From Impatiens glandulifera (Eukaryota > Streptophyta > Magnoliopsida > Ericales > Balsaminaceae): a stretch of 64,000 nucleotides of DNA. The stretch's first letter is position 1. Every line of letters starts with the position of its first letter. Below the pieces are notes generated by a model, which had not been told where the DNA came from, ran no database searches, and saw nothing but the letters and a program-made list of their open reading frames with translations. The stretch is taken from positions 48,891,363 through 48,955,362 of the forward strand of contig NC_061865.1 in NCBI RefSeq assembly GCF_907164915.1, read 5' to 3'. A program made the position numbers and the translations under genes. Shown here in pieces: positions 13,280 to 25,719 of the stretch.

Positions 13280-14084
13280 CTGGTCATATCTGTATCTTAG
13301 ACTTCACCCAATTTCCTCTTCTCACTCTCTTTCCAAATGCATCATTCACACACCACTTATTTTTTTCTAGAAATCTGAAAGTTGAAAATATATGGCTCTC
13401 AAAAGGTCAGTCTTGGGTAAGTCCGGTCGGGGTTAGTGCACCTCACTCTGCAGACAGCCACTTATTAAAGTTATTAAGGTATTTAGTTATGTTTATTATA
13501 ATTTTAAATATAAAACAGTATAACATAGTAGTTAAGAATAAAATATTAAAAATTTTAAATAGATATAGTTCAATTCTCAAAAAAATAATTTCTTTTATTA
13601 ATTTTTTAAAAATAAGTAATTAATTTAAAAGACTTCGTATATAAATTCTAAATTAATTAAATTATGGACAATTTAAATAAAATGTAAATATATATAATTA
13701 GATAGATTAACTAAACTAAACAAATAAATATTTTTAATAATAATATTAGTTTAAATATTTTTACAAGAATTTTAAAAAATAATAATAACATGCTATTGCC
13801 AAATGATGAATCAAACATGATATAACTTAAAATTAATGTTTAATTAGATTGCAAGTGGTTGACAAGGAGAAGGAAAAAAATCTAATTAATAATAACTAGA
13901 AATGGAGGCTAAATAAATAAATAAAAAAGAAAAGAAAAAGAATCTCCCTTTTTTCTTCCATATCAACCACCGATAACATAAGTTATCAGAAGTTTGATTC
14001 AAAAGAACGTTATCTAATCATCAAAAGAGAAAAAAAAAAAAAAAATGTGCCGGGACCACCACCACCACACCAACCCTATATCCG
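13280..14084. other. insertion between duplicated segments, non-coding
   Basis: Separates two segments that are near-neighbours in block A copy 1. It contains 'gggtaagtccggtcggg' near 13415, followed by sequence weakly similar to 51890-52090, which suggests a low-copy repeat. No ORF. Confidence 0.4.
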
Positions 14085-14454
14085 ATCTTTGATTTTTATG
14101 ATTAGAATTGGTAAAATAATTAAATAAATAAAATGTGAAATTAATTTTTTTTTAAATAACAATTTTTTTTGTTTGAATGAGTATAGAAATATAGAGCGAG
14201 ATTCCTTTCTCTCGAGTGTAACCAAACAACAAAATCTTTAGAAATTACTTTTATACGCATACAAATAATTTATCCACCCTTAAATTAAACAATAAAGTCT
14301 TTTAAAATTAATTATTTTTAATTCATTTAAAGATTTTTCTTAATCAAATTTTAGTTTGATTAAATCTAAAATTTATTATAAAAATTAATTAGTGTTATAA
14401 TTAATTTTTAACATTAAAATATATTTTTTATAAATCTTTTTAATAAGAAAATTT

Positions 14455-14528
<74 letters not shown>

Positions 14529-14940
14529 AAAAACTAATCAAAATTACTTTCCACAAAATGAAAAAATTTACGGTGTAACTTATGAATTCAATTTACAGTA
14601 TAACTTAATTATTCATTTCTTTTATTTGTATAATAATAATAAGATTATAACAACAACAAAAATATTAATAATATTGTCCAACTGAAAAGTATATCAAATA
14701 TATTGATATTAACTAAATTAATAATTGCAATATTATAACTTATAATTAATTTCAAATAATAAAATAAACTAATTTAAAAAAAAATAACAAAAAATAATTA
14801 AACATAAAATATATAATTATGATGGACAATTATCATTGTTTAAATAAAATAATAATATTGTCATAAACAAGTATAAATAAAAAATAAAATTTATCATTTA
14901 TCAGAAAATTAAACACATTCAATTTACCAATTTAATATTT
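14085..14940. repeat. duplicated block A, copy 2 part II
   Basis: Matches about 255-1020 almost base for base. Examples are 'gcgagattcctttctc', 'aaccaaacaac' and 'aacaacaacaaaaatatt'. It includes an expanded (TA)n tract at 14455-14523, where copy 1 has only about 12 units. Confidence 0.8.
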
Positions 14941-15404
14941 AATTCAAAGACTTCATACATCTAAAAAAAGACCGAATCTCGAATGTTCCTCGAATGCTGT
15001 GGTCAGAGTGTTAGTCATTCTCTGTACAAGGGACCCACAGTTTATAATTCTTATTTTATATTTAGTTATGGAATAAAATAATATTTTTATTTTAAAATTC
15101 AATAATCACATCACTTATATAATCAATTATTTTATCAATTTAAATACCAAACAATTTTTCATTCAAGTTTTATGTATTTTTTTTAGAAAAAATTCAAATA
15201 AAACTCAAAAACATAATTCCTCCAAAATAAAAAAATAAAAAATTCTGGCTTTGGGAGATGCAACCAGTAAAAACTGAACTTTGGGTTGTATATTCTATGA
15301 CTTATTTCATATTTAAATAACTTTGAACGGATTTATAAATTAATGAAAATTTGGGTTACATGATAAATTTTTTTATATGTATAAATATTAATATTTTAGT
15401 CGAT

Positions 15405-16070
15405 AAAAAAATATATGACAAGTCATATCATTCCTTGATTTATTCATTCTCTCCCTTTAAAATTTCATTTGTTATTCAATTTTACTATTGAATGGTATAT
15501 TCAGTTTAGTTCCCATACTCTGTTCTACTCCTAAACTTTATGTTTTCTTAAATGTTGTCCTTGAACTTTCAATTTATTCAAATTCAACACTATTTTTTCT
15601 ACTTTAACTTTTACCGCAACTTAAAAGCAAAAAGTATTAAACTCCTTGGGAACGTTTTATGGTTACTTGAATCGTCCTTGTTAAAAAAATTATGTATCAA
15701 GCTGCCAGCCTAACAGAAATAAAATTACCAGATTTATGTGTTTCATGCATGTTTGATATATTAAAATATGAAATATGTGGTAACTATGATTGAAGTCATT
15801 TTTATCTAACATAAATAAAATTACCAGATTTATGTGTTTCATGCATGTTTGATATATTAAAATATGAAATATGTGGTAACTATGATTGAAGTCATTTTTA
15901 TTTGAGAACGAAAAATATAGTTACAAAGGAGTTAAATACATAACCCGCAAACACACTTAACCATTTAACCAGACGCAGATATTGACGCGTGACGGGCTTG
16001 AATCTAGGATCTTAGGGTGAATATCCTACTCTTGTTGCCGCTAGCTAAGCTAAAAGAGGAGATAAAATTG
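15405..16070. repeat. duplicated block B, copy 2
   Basis: Colinear with 8805-9540. Immediately after it (16075-16190) comes a diverged extra unit of the 'aaacacacttaaccattta' motif with a tRNA-like 'gactcgaaccc' box. Confidence 0.75.
15717..15900. repeat. tandem duplication, about 92-bp unit
   Basis: Two adjacent, nearly identical units beginning 'ataaaattaccagatttatg' and ending 'gaagtcatttttat'. They lie inside block B copy 2. Confidence 0.9.
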
Positions 16071-16189
16071 GACAAAATATTGAGTATGTAATCCGTAAAC
16101 ACACTTAACCATTTAATTAGGCGCAAGACTTACCGCCTGATGACTCGAACCCAAGAACTTATGTTAATATTCACCTCTCTTATTGACTC

Positions 16190-17159
16190 GGAGAATAGTT
16201 AAAGTAATTTTTAATCCCCACTTATCCAAGTTCATGCGGGAAATATTTGAACTTTGGACTTATCCAAGTTCATGTTGAAAAGGTTTGAACTTTGGAGTTA
16301 ATTTCTCATGACAATTCTAATGTTAGGTGTATATTTTGTTTCCTTGTAATTATTTGATTGATTAGGACTCTTAAGTTACCCAAGTAATTTTTTTTATTAA
16401 TGAATTCAATAATTGAATAGTGATTTGATGAAAAAAAATGTTTATAATATATAGTATTTTATAAAAATAAATAAATTGGAGAGTACTTTTCCATATTAAT
16501 GTTGCATCCATGCATTTCTTACTTGGAATAAAAAGTGGTGATTTTAACTACTTATCAGCCACTCCCAAGTTTACAAACTTTACAAGTCTTTTTTTTTTAT
16601 CACCAAAATTTATTTCTTAGAGCGGTCTTATTACCTTCATATCATAACTCTCACTTAAATTATAGTATTTATGGATTAGAATAAAATATAATACTTTTAA
16701 TCTTTATGACTCCTCTCATTTAGCTTGTAGTATTTTTTTTATTATAATAAAATTATATAACTTTGAAATAAAACTCTCCCGAAGTGGATCAAGTTAATAT
16801 TACAATTATTTTCGGTTGATTTATATTTTCATACTTACTCAATTCAGATCCCAAATTATATAAACTAGCATGAATCACTTGCATTTACACGATGCACGGG
16901 TAAAAATATAAATAAAATATTTATCTATAAATATTTTAGATAAAATTTATATTATTTAAATTTAAATAATTTTAAAATTAATTTTTGTTAGTAAAAATTA
17001 AATTTAATCCAAAATTTAATGTTAACGTATATTTTAAAATACATTAAATATCTACAGTTAAAACATAATTAATTTACATAATTAATTTTGTTATTTATTA
17101 TAGGTCGATACAAAGATTTTACTTAAAATTGTGTTATACATTTTACTCTTATCTAAAGT
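16190..17159. other. intergenic AT-rich sequence
   Basis: No gene or element can be supported. Confidence 0.5.
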
Positions 17160-19560
17160 AATGTTAAACATGTTTTACACTATTACCGACCTCTTATCCA
17201 TTACCGCGATTTTTTTACTACAATTTCGACAAATCAACCACCAATCACACAATCTACATCTCATATCGTGACCTCACACACTTTCACACACCTATCACAC
17301 TCGACAAATCAACCACATATCTCAATCGATCTCTAATATTATGAGTTCACATATTTTGACATTTCGGTCAATCAAAACTTCATTCATATTATTTTTAATC
17401 ACATATACCTCCTTTATTATCGGCCTCTTATCCCCATAAATTCTTAATCACCTCTCATCTCATTATTTCTTTTTTACTCTTATCACGACCTCTTTTACCA
17501 CCAATCAACCTTTTATCTTGTGACTCACGCTTTTTCATATTCCTCTTTATCCACTCGAAAAATCACCCACAAATTCCAATCAACCTTTAAATCTCCCGAC
17601 CTCACACACTTTTATAATTCGATTAATCAACATCTCATTCATATATTTTAACCACTAATATCTCATTTATTACATCTCTTTTATATTACCGCGACATCTT
17701 TTTTTACCCCGACTTCGGTAAACCAACCACCAAATCTGAATTGACATCTAATCTCGTAACCTCATACATATTTTCACACACCTCTTATCCCTGTCAAACC
17801 AACACCAATTCCTCAATCGACCTCTCATTTTGTGACTCACACTTTTTTAAGTGTCTCTTTCTCCCATTGACAAATAACTCATCAATCACAATTGATCTTT
17901 AATTTTGTGACGTCATTCACTTTTACATTTTGGTCAATTAACATTTCATTTATATATTTTTAACCACTAATATTTCATTTGTTACTAATCTCTTAAATTA
18001 TTCCCCACTTTCAGCAAACCAACCACCAAATCTTCAATCGACGTCTCATCTGATCATGATCTTACACACACTTTCACACACATCTTATCAATTGTTAAAC
18101 CAAATATCAATCTCCCCGATCGACCTCTCATCTTGTGACTCAACTTTTTCATATACCTCATTTATCCCCTCGACAATCCTAATTTTCGACCTTTAATCTC
18201 GTGACCTCCTTTATACTTTGATCAATCAACATCTTATTTATATATTTGTAACCATCATTATCTTCTTTTATTATCAACTTCTTATCCCGACAAATCAACC
18301 ACAAATCCCCACCTCGCATCTCATTATATTTACTCTTATCGTGACTTCTTTTACTCTCACTTCAACAAATCAACAACTAATCCCCCAATTGACCACTTTG
18401 GTCAATCAACATCTCATTCGTATATTTTTAATCACTAATTTGTTAAGAAGACCTCTTATATTTACTCTCACTTTGGCAAACCAACCACCTATTCCCAATC
18501 GACATTTCATCTTGTGACCCAAAACTTTCACACACCTCTCATCCCCTCGGAAAACCACCTATCAATCTTAGTCGACCTCTTTTGCCCCAATCACACACCT
18601 TTTATCACTCGTTAAGCCAACCATTAATCTCACAATTGAACATCATCTTATGACTCACACTTTTTCACATGTCTCTTAATTCTTTCGACTAACAACCCAT
18701 GAATCTTAGACGACCTATTTTACCCCACTTCAACAAATCAACAACCAATACTGATTAGTTACACACCTCTTATATATACATCGTCAAACCAACCACTAAC
18801 CTTCCAATTGATCATTATCTTATAACTCACACTTTTTTCATATGTCTCTTTATCACCTCGACAAACAACCCAACAATCTTAGATGACCTCTTTTCCCCAC
18901 TTCAACAAATCAACAACTAATACTGATTGGCCACACACCTCTTATACCTCGTCAAACCAACCACTAACCTCTTAATTTACCATTATCTTGTGATTCACAC
19001 TTTTTCATATGCCTCTTTATCCCCTCGGTAAACCACCTACCACCCGACCTCCATCTCATAACTCACACTTTCAAATGCTCGTCAAACAATGTTTAAAAGT
19101 TGTGTCACCATATATTATAATCAATAATGCATTATTTAACATCGATCTCTCAAACATTTATAATACTCACTTTTAAATTTACAGTTTTTGGGATTCGAAC
19201 CATTGTCTTAAATATGAAATGTGAACACCTTAACCGTTAAACCACTTGATATTGTTGAAATAATTTTATAATTTCGTGTATGTATATATATTTTGTATTT
19301 AATATTTATTAACAATTAATTAATTAGTCGACATCTTGTGACTCACACTTTTTTATATGCCTCTTTATCATATTTTCACACGACTCTTATCCCTCGGTAA
19401 ATCAATCATCTATCTCAATCAGATTTTCAAACGCATGTTACTCCTTAGAAAACCAACCACCAATCTCAATCACAGTTTTACACGTCTCTTATCATTTAAC
19501 AAACCAACCATGAATCTCAACCAACTTTATTAATTAGTAGAACCACCTCTTTCACTGATA
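17160..19560. repeat. degenerate tandem-repeat array (C/T-rich strand)
   Basis: About 2.4 kb of imperfect units built from phrases such as 'cctcttatcccctcgacaaa', 'ccaaccaccaatctcaatcg', 'gacctctcatcttgtgactc' and 'acactttttcacatgcctct'. The clearest adjacent units start near 18724 and 18897 with a period of about 175 bp. Unit order is scrambled elsewhere. The G/A-rich complement of the same phrases forms 55700-56780, so both arrays belong to one family in opposite orientation. ORFs inside are read-throughs of repeats. I know no named satellite matching this. Confidence 0.75.
19190..19255 (-). repeat. tRNA-like (SINE-head-like) sequence
   Basis: On the minus strand it has an A-box-like 'AGTGGTTTAACGGTTAAGG' and, about 35 nt on, a B-box-like 'GGTTCGAATCCC'. 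This is the spacing of RNA polymerase III internal promoters. No cloverleaf or acceptor stem can be formed, so it is a tRNA-derived relic and not a tRNA gene. Confidence 0.5.
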
Positions 19561-19914
19561 CGAAGGAGTGTAAATAATAAAAAAAAGATTTAACCTTTTA
19601 CAATTCCTTCATATAATAGTTCTATGTCTAGAAATGCAGAGTTGACGTGTAATTGAATTTAAACGAATAAAAGTTATTAAATTTGTTAATATATACATAA
19701 TTAAAAAATTTTATCAAACATTATTTAATTTATATCAATATTCAGATATTTAAAAATTCATAATTTATAAGTAAATTAAAAGTAATTGCCCATATCTAAA
19801 GCCAGCTCTGTAGCAAGATTTCCAAACACCAATTTATTTTTGTCTTACCATCAATGGGATAACCATAGTCCAAAAATGACATTTTTAGAATTTTAATTTA
19901 GTTCTTTAGATAAA

Positions 19915-20925
19915 TATGTACTAAATTTCTCTAACTTTGTACAGCACGGAAGGATATTGTTCAGAAAGGGGATACATTTCATGTTGATGTTACATATTTA
20001 ATATAATAAGATAAATTATTTGTATAGTTTGTGTTAATAATGTTATGATTTTTTTAATTAAAGTCTATTTTGATGACGAGAAGAATGATAAGGGTAGACT
20101 ATCTCGATCTCTGAGAAAAGAAAAATTAGAGAGAGAAGCATAACCTTCAAAGAATAATATTATAAAGATTCGCAAAATTAGGAGTCGGAGATATGTATTA
20201 CTACTTTATACTTTAAAAATCATATATTTGAAAAATCTTTGACAATAATATTTTCAAACTTAAGTTTCATGTTGTTTTCTAACATGGTGAAGCTGGTAAG
20301 ACTCAAAGAGGTCGTGTTTACTCGTTAGATGTTCAGAAATTTGTGTTGGAAAAGACTTTGGCCTTACTTGATGAATCAATCTGTGTCTATCTATCTAATA
20401 GAGATAATACTAATTGAGTTGAATTAGTTGATTGAAAGATATTGTTAAGTTGGTTGAGATTTGTGTACAGACTGTACAGTAAAATGCATGAAGTTGTTCT
20501 AAAGGGTGAACCAATTAGGTACGTAATTCCATATAATAAACCAAATATTGGAACATTTTGTTAAGATTTGTTTATGTTATTATTAGGGTAGTTGCCTTCA
20601 ACTTAATTAGGGTACCTTCCCGGGGGCGATAAAGCACTAATAACAGGTCCTAAGGCGACCCTATTGGCTTTAGAGTACTCTGCAAAGGACTTGTTAACAC
20701 ATAGAGGTTTCATTAGCGTAGTCGGTTATGTGGGACATCCTGGTGGAAGGTAAAATAAAACAAAGATTTCATTAAAATTGTTACTGCAATTGCAAATATA
20801 GGTTATGAGTTTGAGACAGTTGGAGAGTTTAGTTCTAGGTCACCTGTTGATGAATGGAGTTGTTGCGAGTTTCGAATGTTAAACCAACCTTTGGCTCGTG
20901 TTCTTGTTTTTATGTTTAAAAGATA
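19915..20925 (+). pseudogene. decayed copy of YtqB-like methyltransferase gene
   Basis: Colinear with the intact gene from the end of intron 2 (about 37300) to the stop codon, introns included. The first part of exon 3 (to about 19985) is followed by about 300 bp of foreign sequence, and the exon then resumes at 20283. Disabling changes are visible. The codons for TAD are deleted after 'gaagctggta'. Five extra bases ('attag') sit in the NLGYLPGG region at about 20605. A changed 'gagtactctgc' lies near 20672, and exon 4 is disrupted at 'tgtgtacagactgtacag'. Exons 1 and 2 are missing. Similarity continues about 140 bp past the stop. It is a dead DNA-level duplicate. Confidence 0.9.
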
Positions 20926-21075
20926 AATGGATCTTTTATTTGATCTCTTAGTCCTTTGTGAATTCAAAACAATTAGAAATACAATTCACAACTCGCTAGT
21001 TCATGTTGAATTATTGTTTTTGTCTTGTAGACTTTAGGGTTGTTTTTGAAAACTAACTCTATAAGTCATATTGGA

Positions 21076-21640
21076 TAAGGAAAAAGGAGTGTGTGTTTCT
21101 TTTTGCAATATTGAAAGTGCATCGATTTTAGTTGAGGGATAATCCTAATTAATCACTAGTATTTCTAGTTTTTCAATATCTTGTAGTAATATATATATAT
21201 AATTTTGTTCACTTTTTTTTTTTCAAGGATTCAAATTATTTATTTATAATTTGTGATAGTACCATTAGTAATTAATTACAAATTACTGAAATTAGTGTAT
21301 ACACATAAAAGGAAATAGATTTGATTATGTTAGTCAGTTTTCAAATATTTTATTTAAAGAGGTTAAATATAATTGATAAAAATCTCATTTCATGTAAAAT
21401 GCTCTATTTACAAAATAACTTTCAAATTTAATCTCTCTCTTTTTTTTTTATCTTTTGCACATACATTAACCTTAATAAGATAAGATTAGGATGGATTTGT
21501 AATAATCTCTCTATAGCTTCCCAATACATTGAAACAATATAATGACATTTACTTTTCTCTCTTCCCAATACATAATTATCAATATACATTTAGTTTATAT
21601 TAATTAATCTTGTTTTGTAAAGTAAAAAAAATACAGAATT
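21076..21640. other. intergenic, probable promoter side of the 21774 ORF
   Basis: AT-rich, with pyrimidine-rich tracts just before the ORF. No specific element can be claimed. Confidence 0.35.
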
Positions 21641-21705
21641 CATCCAAACTTCTCATTCTTCTTCTTCTCTTGTCTCTCTGTTCTTATTTCTCACTAACCA
21701 TAACA

Positions 21706-21777
21706 ATGGCTTCGAATCAAGAAATTCCTGTTGCTGATCTTGATTCCACCATTATTTCTCACTGTATAAACAAATGA
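21706..21777 (+). promoter_or_regulatory. short upstream ORF overlapping the 21774 start
   Basis: ATG at 21706 lies in a very good plant start context (AACAATGGCT) after a CT-rich leader. It encodes 23 codons and ends at TGA 21775-21777, which overlaps the ATG of the next ORF (ATGA). It is either an upstream ORF controlling the 159-aa ORF or the original N-terminus, separated by a one- or two-base frameshift. Confidence 0.45.
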
Positions 21778-22253
21778 CTGCTATTGCCATTGAGAATAAT
21801 AGTATTCATGAGGATTTTGATCCCCAGATTCGTGAATTGCAGCGTCAGATTGAAGTTCTTAAGCTAGAGATGGATAACAAGTTAGGCTCCATTGCCGATG
21901 AGATGGTTCCTGCTGGGATGTGGAAGGAGCCTAAACAGCTATTGGATTATGAGAACCGTTGCTATGAAATGATGGAAAAGATTGATGGTTGTAATTGTTT
22001 ACCGAAGAACAAACATGGGTTTAGAGTAGCTGTGAAGAAATTTGGTGATTCTGTTCGTCAGCATTATATGATTGAGTTTCTGGGTTCGGATTATTACAGG
22101 GTAGAATTGCGTGATTGGATGAAGATTATGATATTTGGTTATCTTGAGAATGGGGATCTTAAGCAAGCTGACATTTTCAATAACCTACTGGTTTCAATAG
22201 GCGGAATTGCAGTTGTGACGAATCCTACTGTGAACTGCCATAAACGTGGCTAG
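21774..22253 (+). CDS. hypothetical 159-aa protein
   Basis: Uninterrupted 480-bp ORF with balanced, gene-like codon use in otherwise AT-rich DNA. The chain is hydrophilic, with no signal peptide or membrane segment. Residues about 17-45 form a likely amphipathic helix or coiled coil (RELQRQIEVLKLEMDNKLGSI). The middle has WKEPKQLLDYENRCYEM, and the C-terminal half is compact and aromatic (HYMIEFLGSDYYRVELRDW). I recognise no family. Start choice is unsettled, because a stronger ATG lies at 21706 in another frame and its stop overlaps this start. It may therefore be a frameshifted remnant of a longer protein, a gene with a regulatory upstream ORF, or the first exon of a split gene. The decayed methyltransferase copy ends about 850 bp upstream. 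Confidence 0.5.
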   Translation: MTAIAIENNSIHEDFDPQIRELQRQIEVLKLEMDNKLGSIADEMVPAGMWKEPKQLLDYENRCYEMMEKIDGCNCLPKNKHGFRVAVKKFGDSVRQHYMIEFLGSDYYRVELRDWMKIMIFGYLENGDLKQADIFNNLLVSIGGIAVVTNPTVNCHKRG

Positions 22254-23050
22254 CTAGAAGATGTAAGATGTCTTTTGAAAAGTGTCCGTTTTTTTTTAAG
22301 TTTGGTTTTGAAGATCAAGAAGTGGCGATTTATTTTAGTTTGGCTCTCTTTTTACAAGTAATTGATGAAAATTAGTTTACTTTTGCATAATAAATTTAAG
22401 GATGAAAAGTTTACCAAATATAAATGTTTATTTTTAAACCATTCAACTACTACAAATAATATTAGGTAGGTATGACCATAGGTACCCTTATACCCGATAT
22501 GTATGGGTACTCGATAGTCTATATTTTAAATTGGGATGGAGTTCAGAGACTTATATTTTTAATTATTAATTAATTAAGATTATTACAAAAGTTTAAGGGA
22601 TAAAAATTATGTTTTAAATTGAATTGTGGTATTAAATAAATAAAAATATGATCTTTTTAATTAAATAAAAAAAAAATATTTTTTAAATATAAATTATATA
22701 TTAAATACAAAATTAATATATATGAATAAATAGAAAAGACAAATCTCTTGTGATAAACCAGATGGCTTACCTTGGGATGAATTTGGCTGTTGTGCTCCAA
22801 CCCAACAAGGGTAGTTTTTGGGTTGTGGTCCCACTTATAGGGTCAAATCAATACTCTCCTTTTACTCATTAAATAAAAATAATTAAATCTTAAAAAAATA
22901 AAAATAAAAAAAGAAATAAAATTGTAAATCCCTAATGATCTCATTTTCTTATCGGTGATTAATAACAAGTAGTATCATGAGGGAAGGGTAAAAAGTATCG
23001 ACAATAGGTCTGAAAAAGTATTGAAAATTATCAAATTTAGATATTTGTAA
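22254..23050. other. intergenic
   Basis: 22465-22545 ('gtacccttatacccgatatg', 'gggtactcgatagtctatatttta') is repeated in diverged form at 23465-23590, flanking the transposon below. Otherwise no feature. Confidence 0.5.
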
Positions 23051-23109
23051 CCACATTGGGACTGAGACACAACCAGACTCTTACGGGAGGCAGCAGTGGG
23101 GAATTTGGA
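23051..23109 (+). pseudogene. 16S rRNA fragment of organellar/bacterial type
   Basis: The stretch 'ccacattgggactgagacac', then 'cagactcttacgggaggcag' and 'cagtggggaattt', is the universally conserved 16S segment around E. coli positions 315-370 (the 'ACTCCTACGGGAGGCAGCAG' primer site). There are a few substitutions and a 2-base loss (ACACAACCAGAC where ACACGGCCCAGAC is expected). Flanking sequence is ordinary AT-rich nuclear DNA. It is best read as a tiny plastid-DNA (or mitochondrial) insertion. The segment is too conserved to tell the source. Confidence 0.85.
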
Positions 23110-24139
23110 AAAAAAGTTTGAAATTTTTTAATCTTTGATTCAATCTTCTTAGAAGATATGAAATGAAGAATAATTCTCAATTTTGTAGAACAAAACTGAA
23201 CTTGAGGATTGCAGGGCTGTTAATAAAAAATGATATATATATAAAAGTAGAATTATTACTTAATTTCTCAACCAGTCTCAATTCCAGATTTCAGATTTAG
23301 AAAAGTTTACAAACTGATTTTTTTGTTTGAACTTATGCCCAATATTCCTACATAGATCTTTCACTATCCATACAACCTCACAAATACACCACTTATAGTT
23401 GATGGAGGTTTGTTTTTTACAATTTAAATAGAACCAGATCTAAATATATATTTTTGTTTCGGGATAGATATGACAATGGTACTTGTATGTCCGATATTCG
23501 TGGGTACCTGATAGTCTGGTTCGGATATTTTAAATCGGGTACTAGGTTGGAGTCGAGCATTGGGTATAGGAGAAAGTACCTAATCGGGTATCACTAGTAA
23601 AAAATAGTTATTAACGAGGACACAATTCTCGGTGAAAGCCTAATTGTTGTCGGTGATGGTTTTCCCCGAGGGCAACAAATGCTCTCGGAAGGTGTTGATA
23701 ATTCGATTGTCGGTGAATGAAAAATTAATAGCACCAAGAGAATTTGGAGCCGTCGGAGATAATATTATTATCGAGAGCATTAATCACTCTTAGTGAGAAT
23801 TTAATTATTTTACCGAGAGTAGAGCCAATGCTTTCAGTGATAATATGAAATTATTGCCGAGAGTCTTTCTTTAGGTCTCTCGGTGATACGCTCTTAATTA
23901 ATTACCGACTGCAAACGTCTATTGCTCTCGGTGATAATAGTTTTTTTTATAAATAAAATGGTTGTAAAACCAATTATACATATTTAAACCAAAACAATTT
24001 AAGAAACATACACAAATTATAACAAAAATATACCAATAAACCAAAATCTCATCATATATCAATCAAAGTTCTAAGAGATAAAAGCTAGTTCTAAAAAATA
24101 TCATATACCAAACTGATCCAGAGGTGGATGATATCTAGC

Positions 24140-25345
24140 CATAAACACCGCTAGTTGGTTTTGGAATTCTTCTTTTTGTCTTTCCAACTGTCTTTGTATC
24201 TCAAGTGTTTGCTCTTATATCACATTTGCTTGCTCCTGTAATTGAGACTCTAGATGTTCTATTTTCCTCGAAGACTCAGCTTGTAATTCATTGTGAAACT
24301 GCTTCAGCTCTTTCTCCCTCCACTGCGATTGGCTTCCACTCCACAAATATCCACAAAATTGGGTGGGCCTCACCGCGAATCCCATCCCAATGACTCTACC
24401 GTGCCCTTGTCGTCCAAAAACGTTCTCGAACAACTCATATTCAGACATATCGGAATTTCTCTCCATCGTTTGATGCATCGTATCCTACAAAATGAAAAAA
24501 AATGTGATTAGTTAATTATAACAACAATAAGTAAGTGAAATATGAAATACAGTTACAATCTTTTACTGTAAATGGGGATCTACCACATGAGTAGATTCCT
24601 CTCATGTTCTTTTCTACTGTTTGTCACGTAAAAAAGGTCAATGTCTGATGTCGCCTTACCCGTAGTCCTCTCTTGAGAATACTAAATGTTAATCATCAAT
24701 ATATAGTTACAAAATTATTGACTCTCGAATAAATACACTTACAATTTTTGATGCCACCTAAGAGAATGACACACTTCATGCATGATGTGTCAATCGAATA
24801 TATTCTTCCAGTTTTTAGAATTTCGCTCACTTCTTACCTATTTTTGAAAACATCAATTTATACTTAGTTTTATTGTAAACAAGGATGTATAAAGTTTAAA
24901 ATTTAAAGATTCACTCAGAAATCGTCTCAGAGAAAGTGACGCTCCAAAATGTAATTATGTTACGGATATTCATCCACAATGTGTGATCTGATAGCTGCTA
25001 CATCCCCATCACGAGCCTTAACATGGTTTCGATTAATATCAAATCCCAACATCCCAAGCCTACTTAACATGTTCCATTATTTGTTGCCAATAATGCTCAA
25101 TATGTTCTGGCACTGCCTCAAAACGAGAATGAAAAGTTATTCATTAACTATTATTATGTATCATAGAATGAAAGTTAATAAAATAAGATATTAAAAACTT
25201 ATCGTTACCGATTTCCAAAGACGCTCTCTGTCGGTGAAGCTCAAGTCTGACAAATGCAGCAGACATTGTGATATCACATTGGGGTCCCGAACCACGATCC
25301 CAATATATCAGGACCATATCGTGTTGTTGTTGCAACACACCTTCT
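24140..25345 (-). pseudogene. CACTA transposase remnant, left arm
   Basis: Read from the centre outward on the minus strand. Pieces include a segment around 25144-25338 (MLQQQHDMVLIYWDRGSG) and one at 24215-24478. The latter has ENVFGRQGHGRVIGMGF followed by a Gln/Glu-rich coiled coil (KIEHLESQLQEQAN), as in plant Ptta/En/Spm-type proteins (Transposase_24 style). An intervening stretch corresponds to the conserved block before that domain. Stops and frame breaks separate the pieces, so it is inactive. Confidence 0.65.
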
Positions 25346-25719
25346 CACTTGGCGAAATATATATTGTTATTTTCTGACCTGGAGTCAATTTTTAGAGGGC
25401 AATGTTCATATTTTTGCTCTAACCCCTTCTCTTTGATGTAGATTCTATAAAGATATTAGACAACATTAGTATTGAATATTTATATATTCAAAGAATTATA
25501 ACATATACATGGTTGGGAGGATGATGTCGTCGTCATTTTAACTACCGAAAATGTCGGATTTACATGGTCGGGTGACTCTAATCAACTAGGTGGACGACTC
25601 ACCCGTCAATGTAGATCTAACGTTTCTGGAGGTTGAGATGATAGAGACATTATCCTCCCATCCAAATATATGTTATAATTGTTTGAATACATAAAAAAAT
25701 TAGTTACTAATGTTGTATA

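Noticed and set aside
19190..19255. A functional tRNA gene
   Set aside because: A- and B-box-like motifs are present, but no cloverleaf, acceptor stem or terminator. The same holds for the other tRNA-like boxes in the window.
17160..19560. CRISPR-like or regular satellite array
   Set aside because: Units are imperfect, of variable length and scrambled, with no constant repeat/spacer structure.
23051..23109. Bacterial contamination as an explanation for the 16S match
   Set aside because: The match is only about 59 bp, is diverged from consensus, and is embedded in typical plant intergenic DNA. A contaminant would continue as rRNA.
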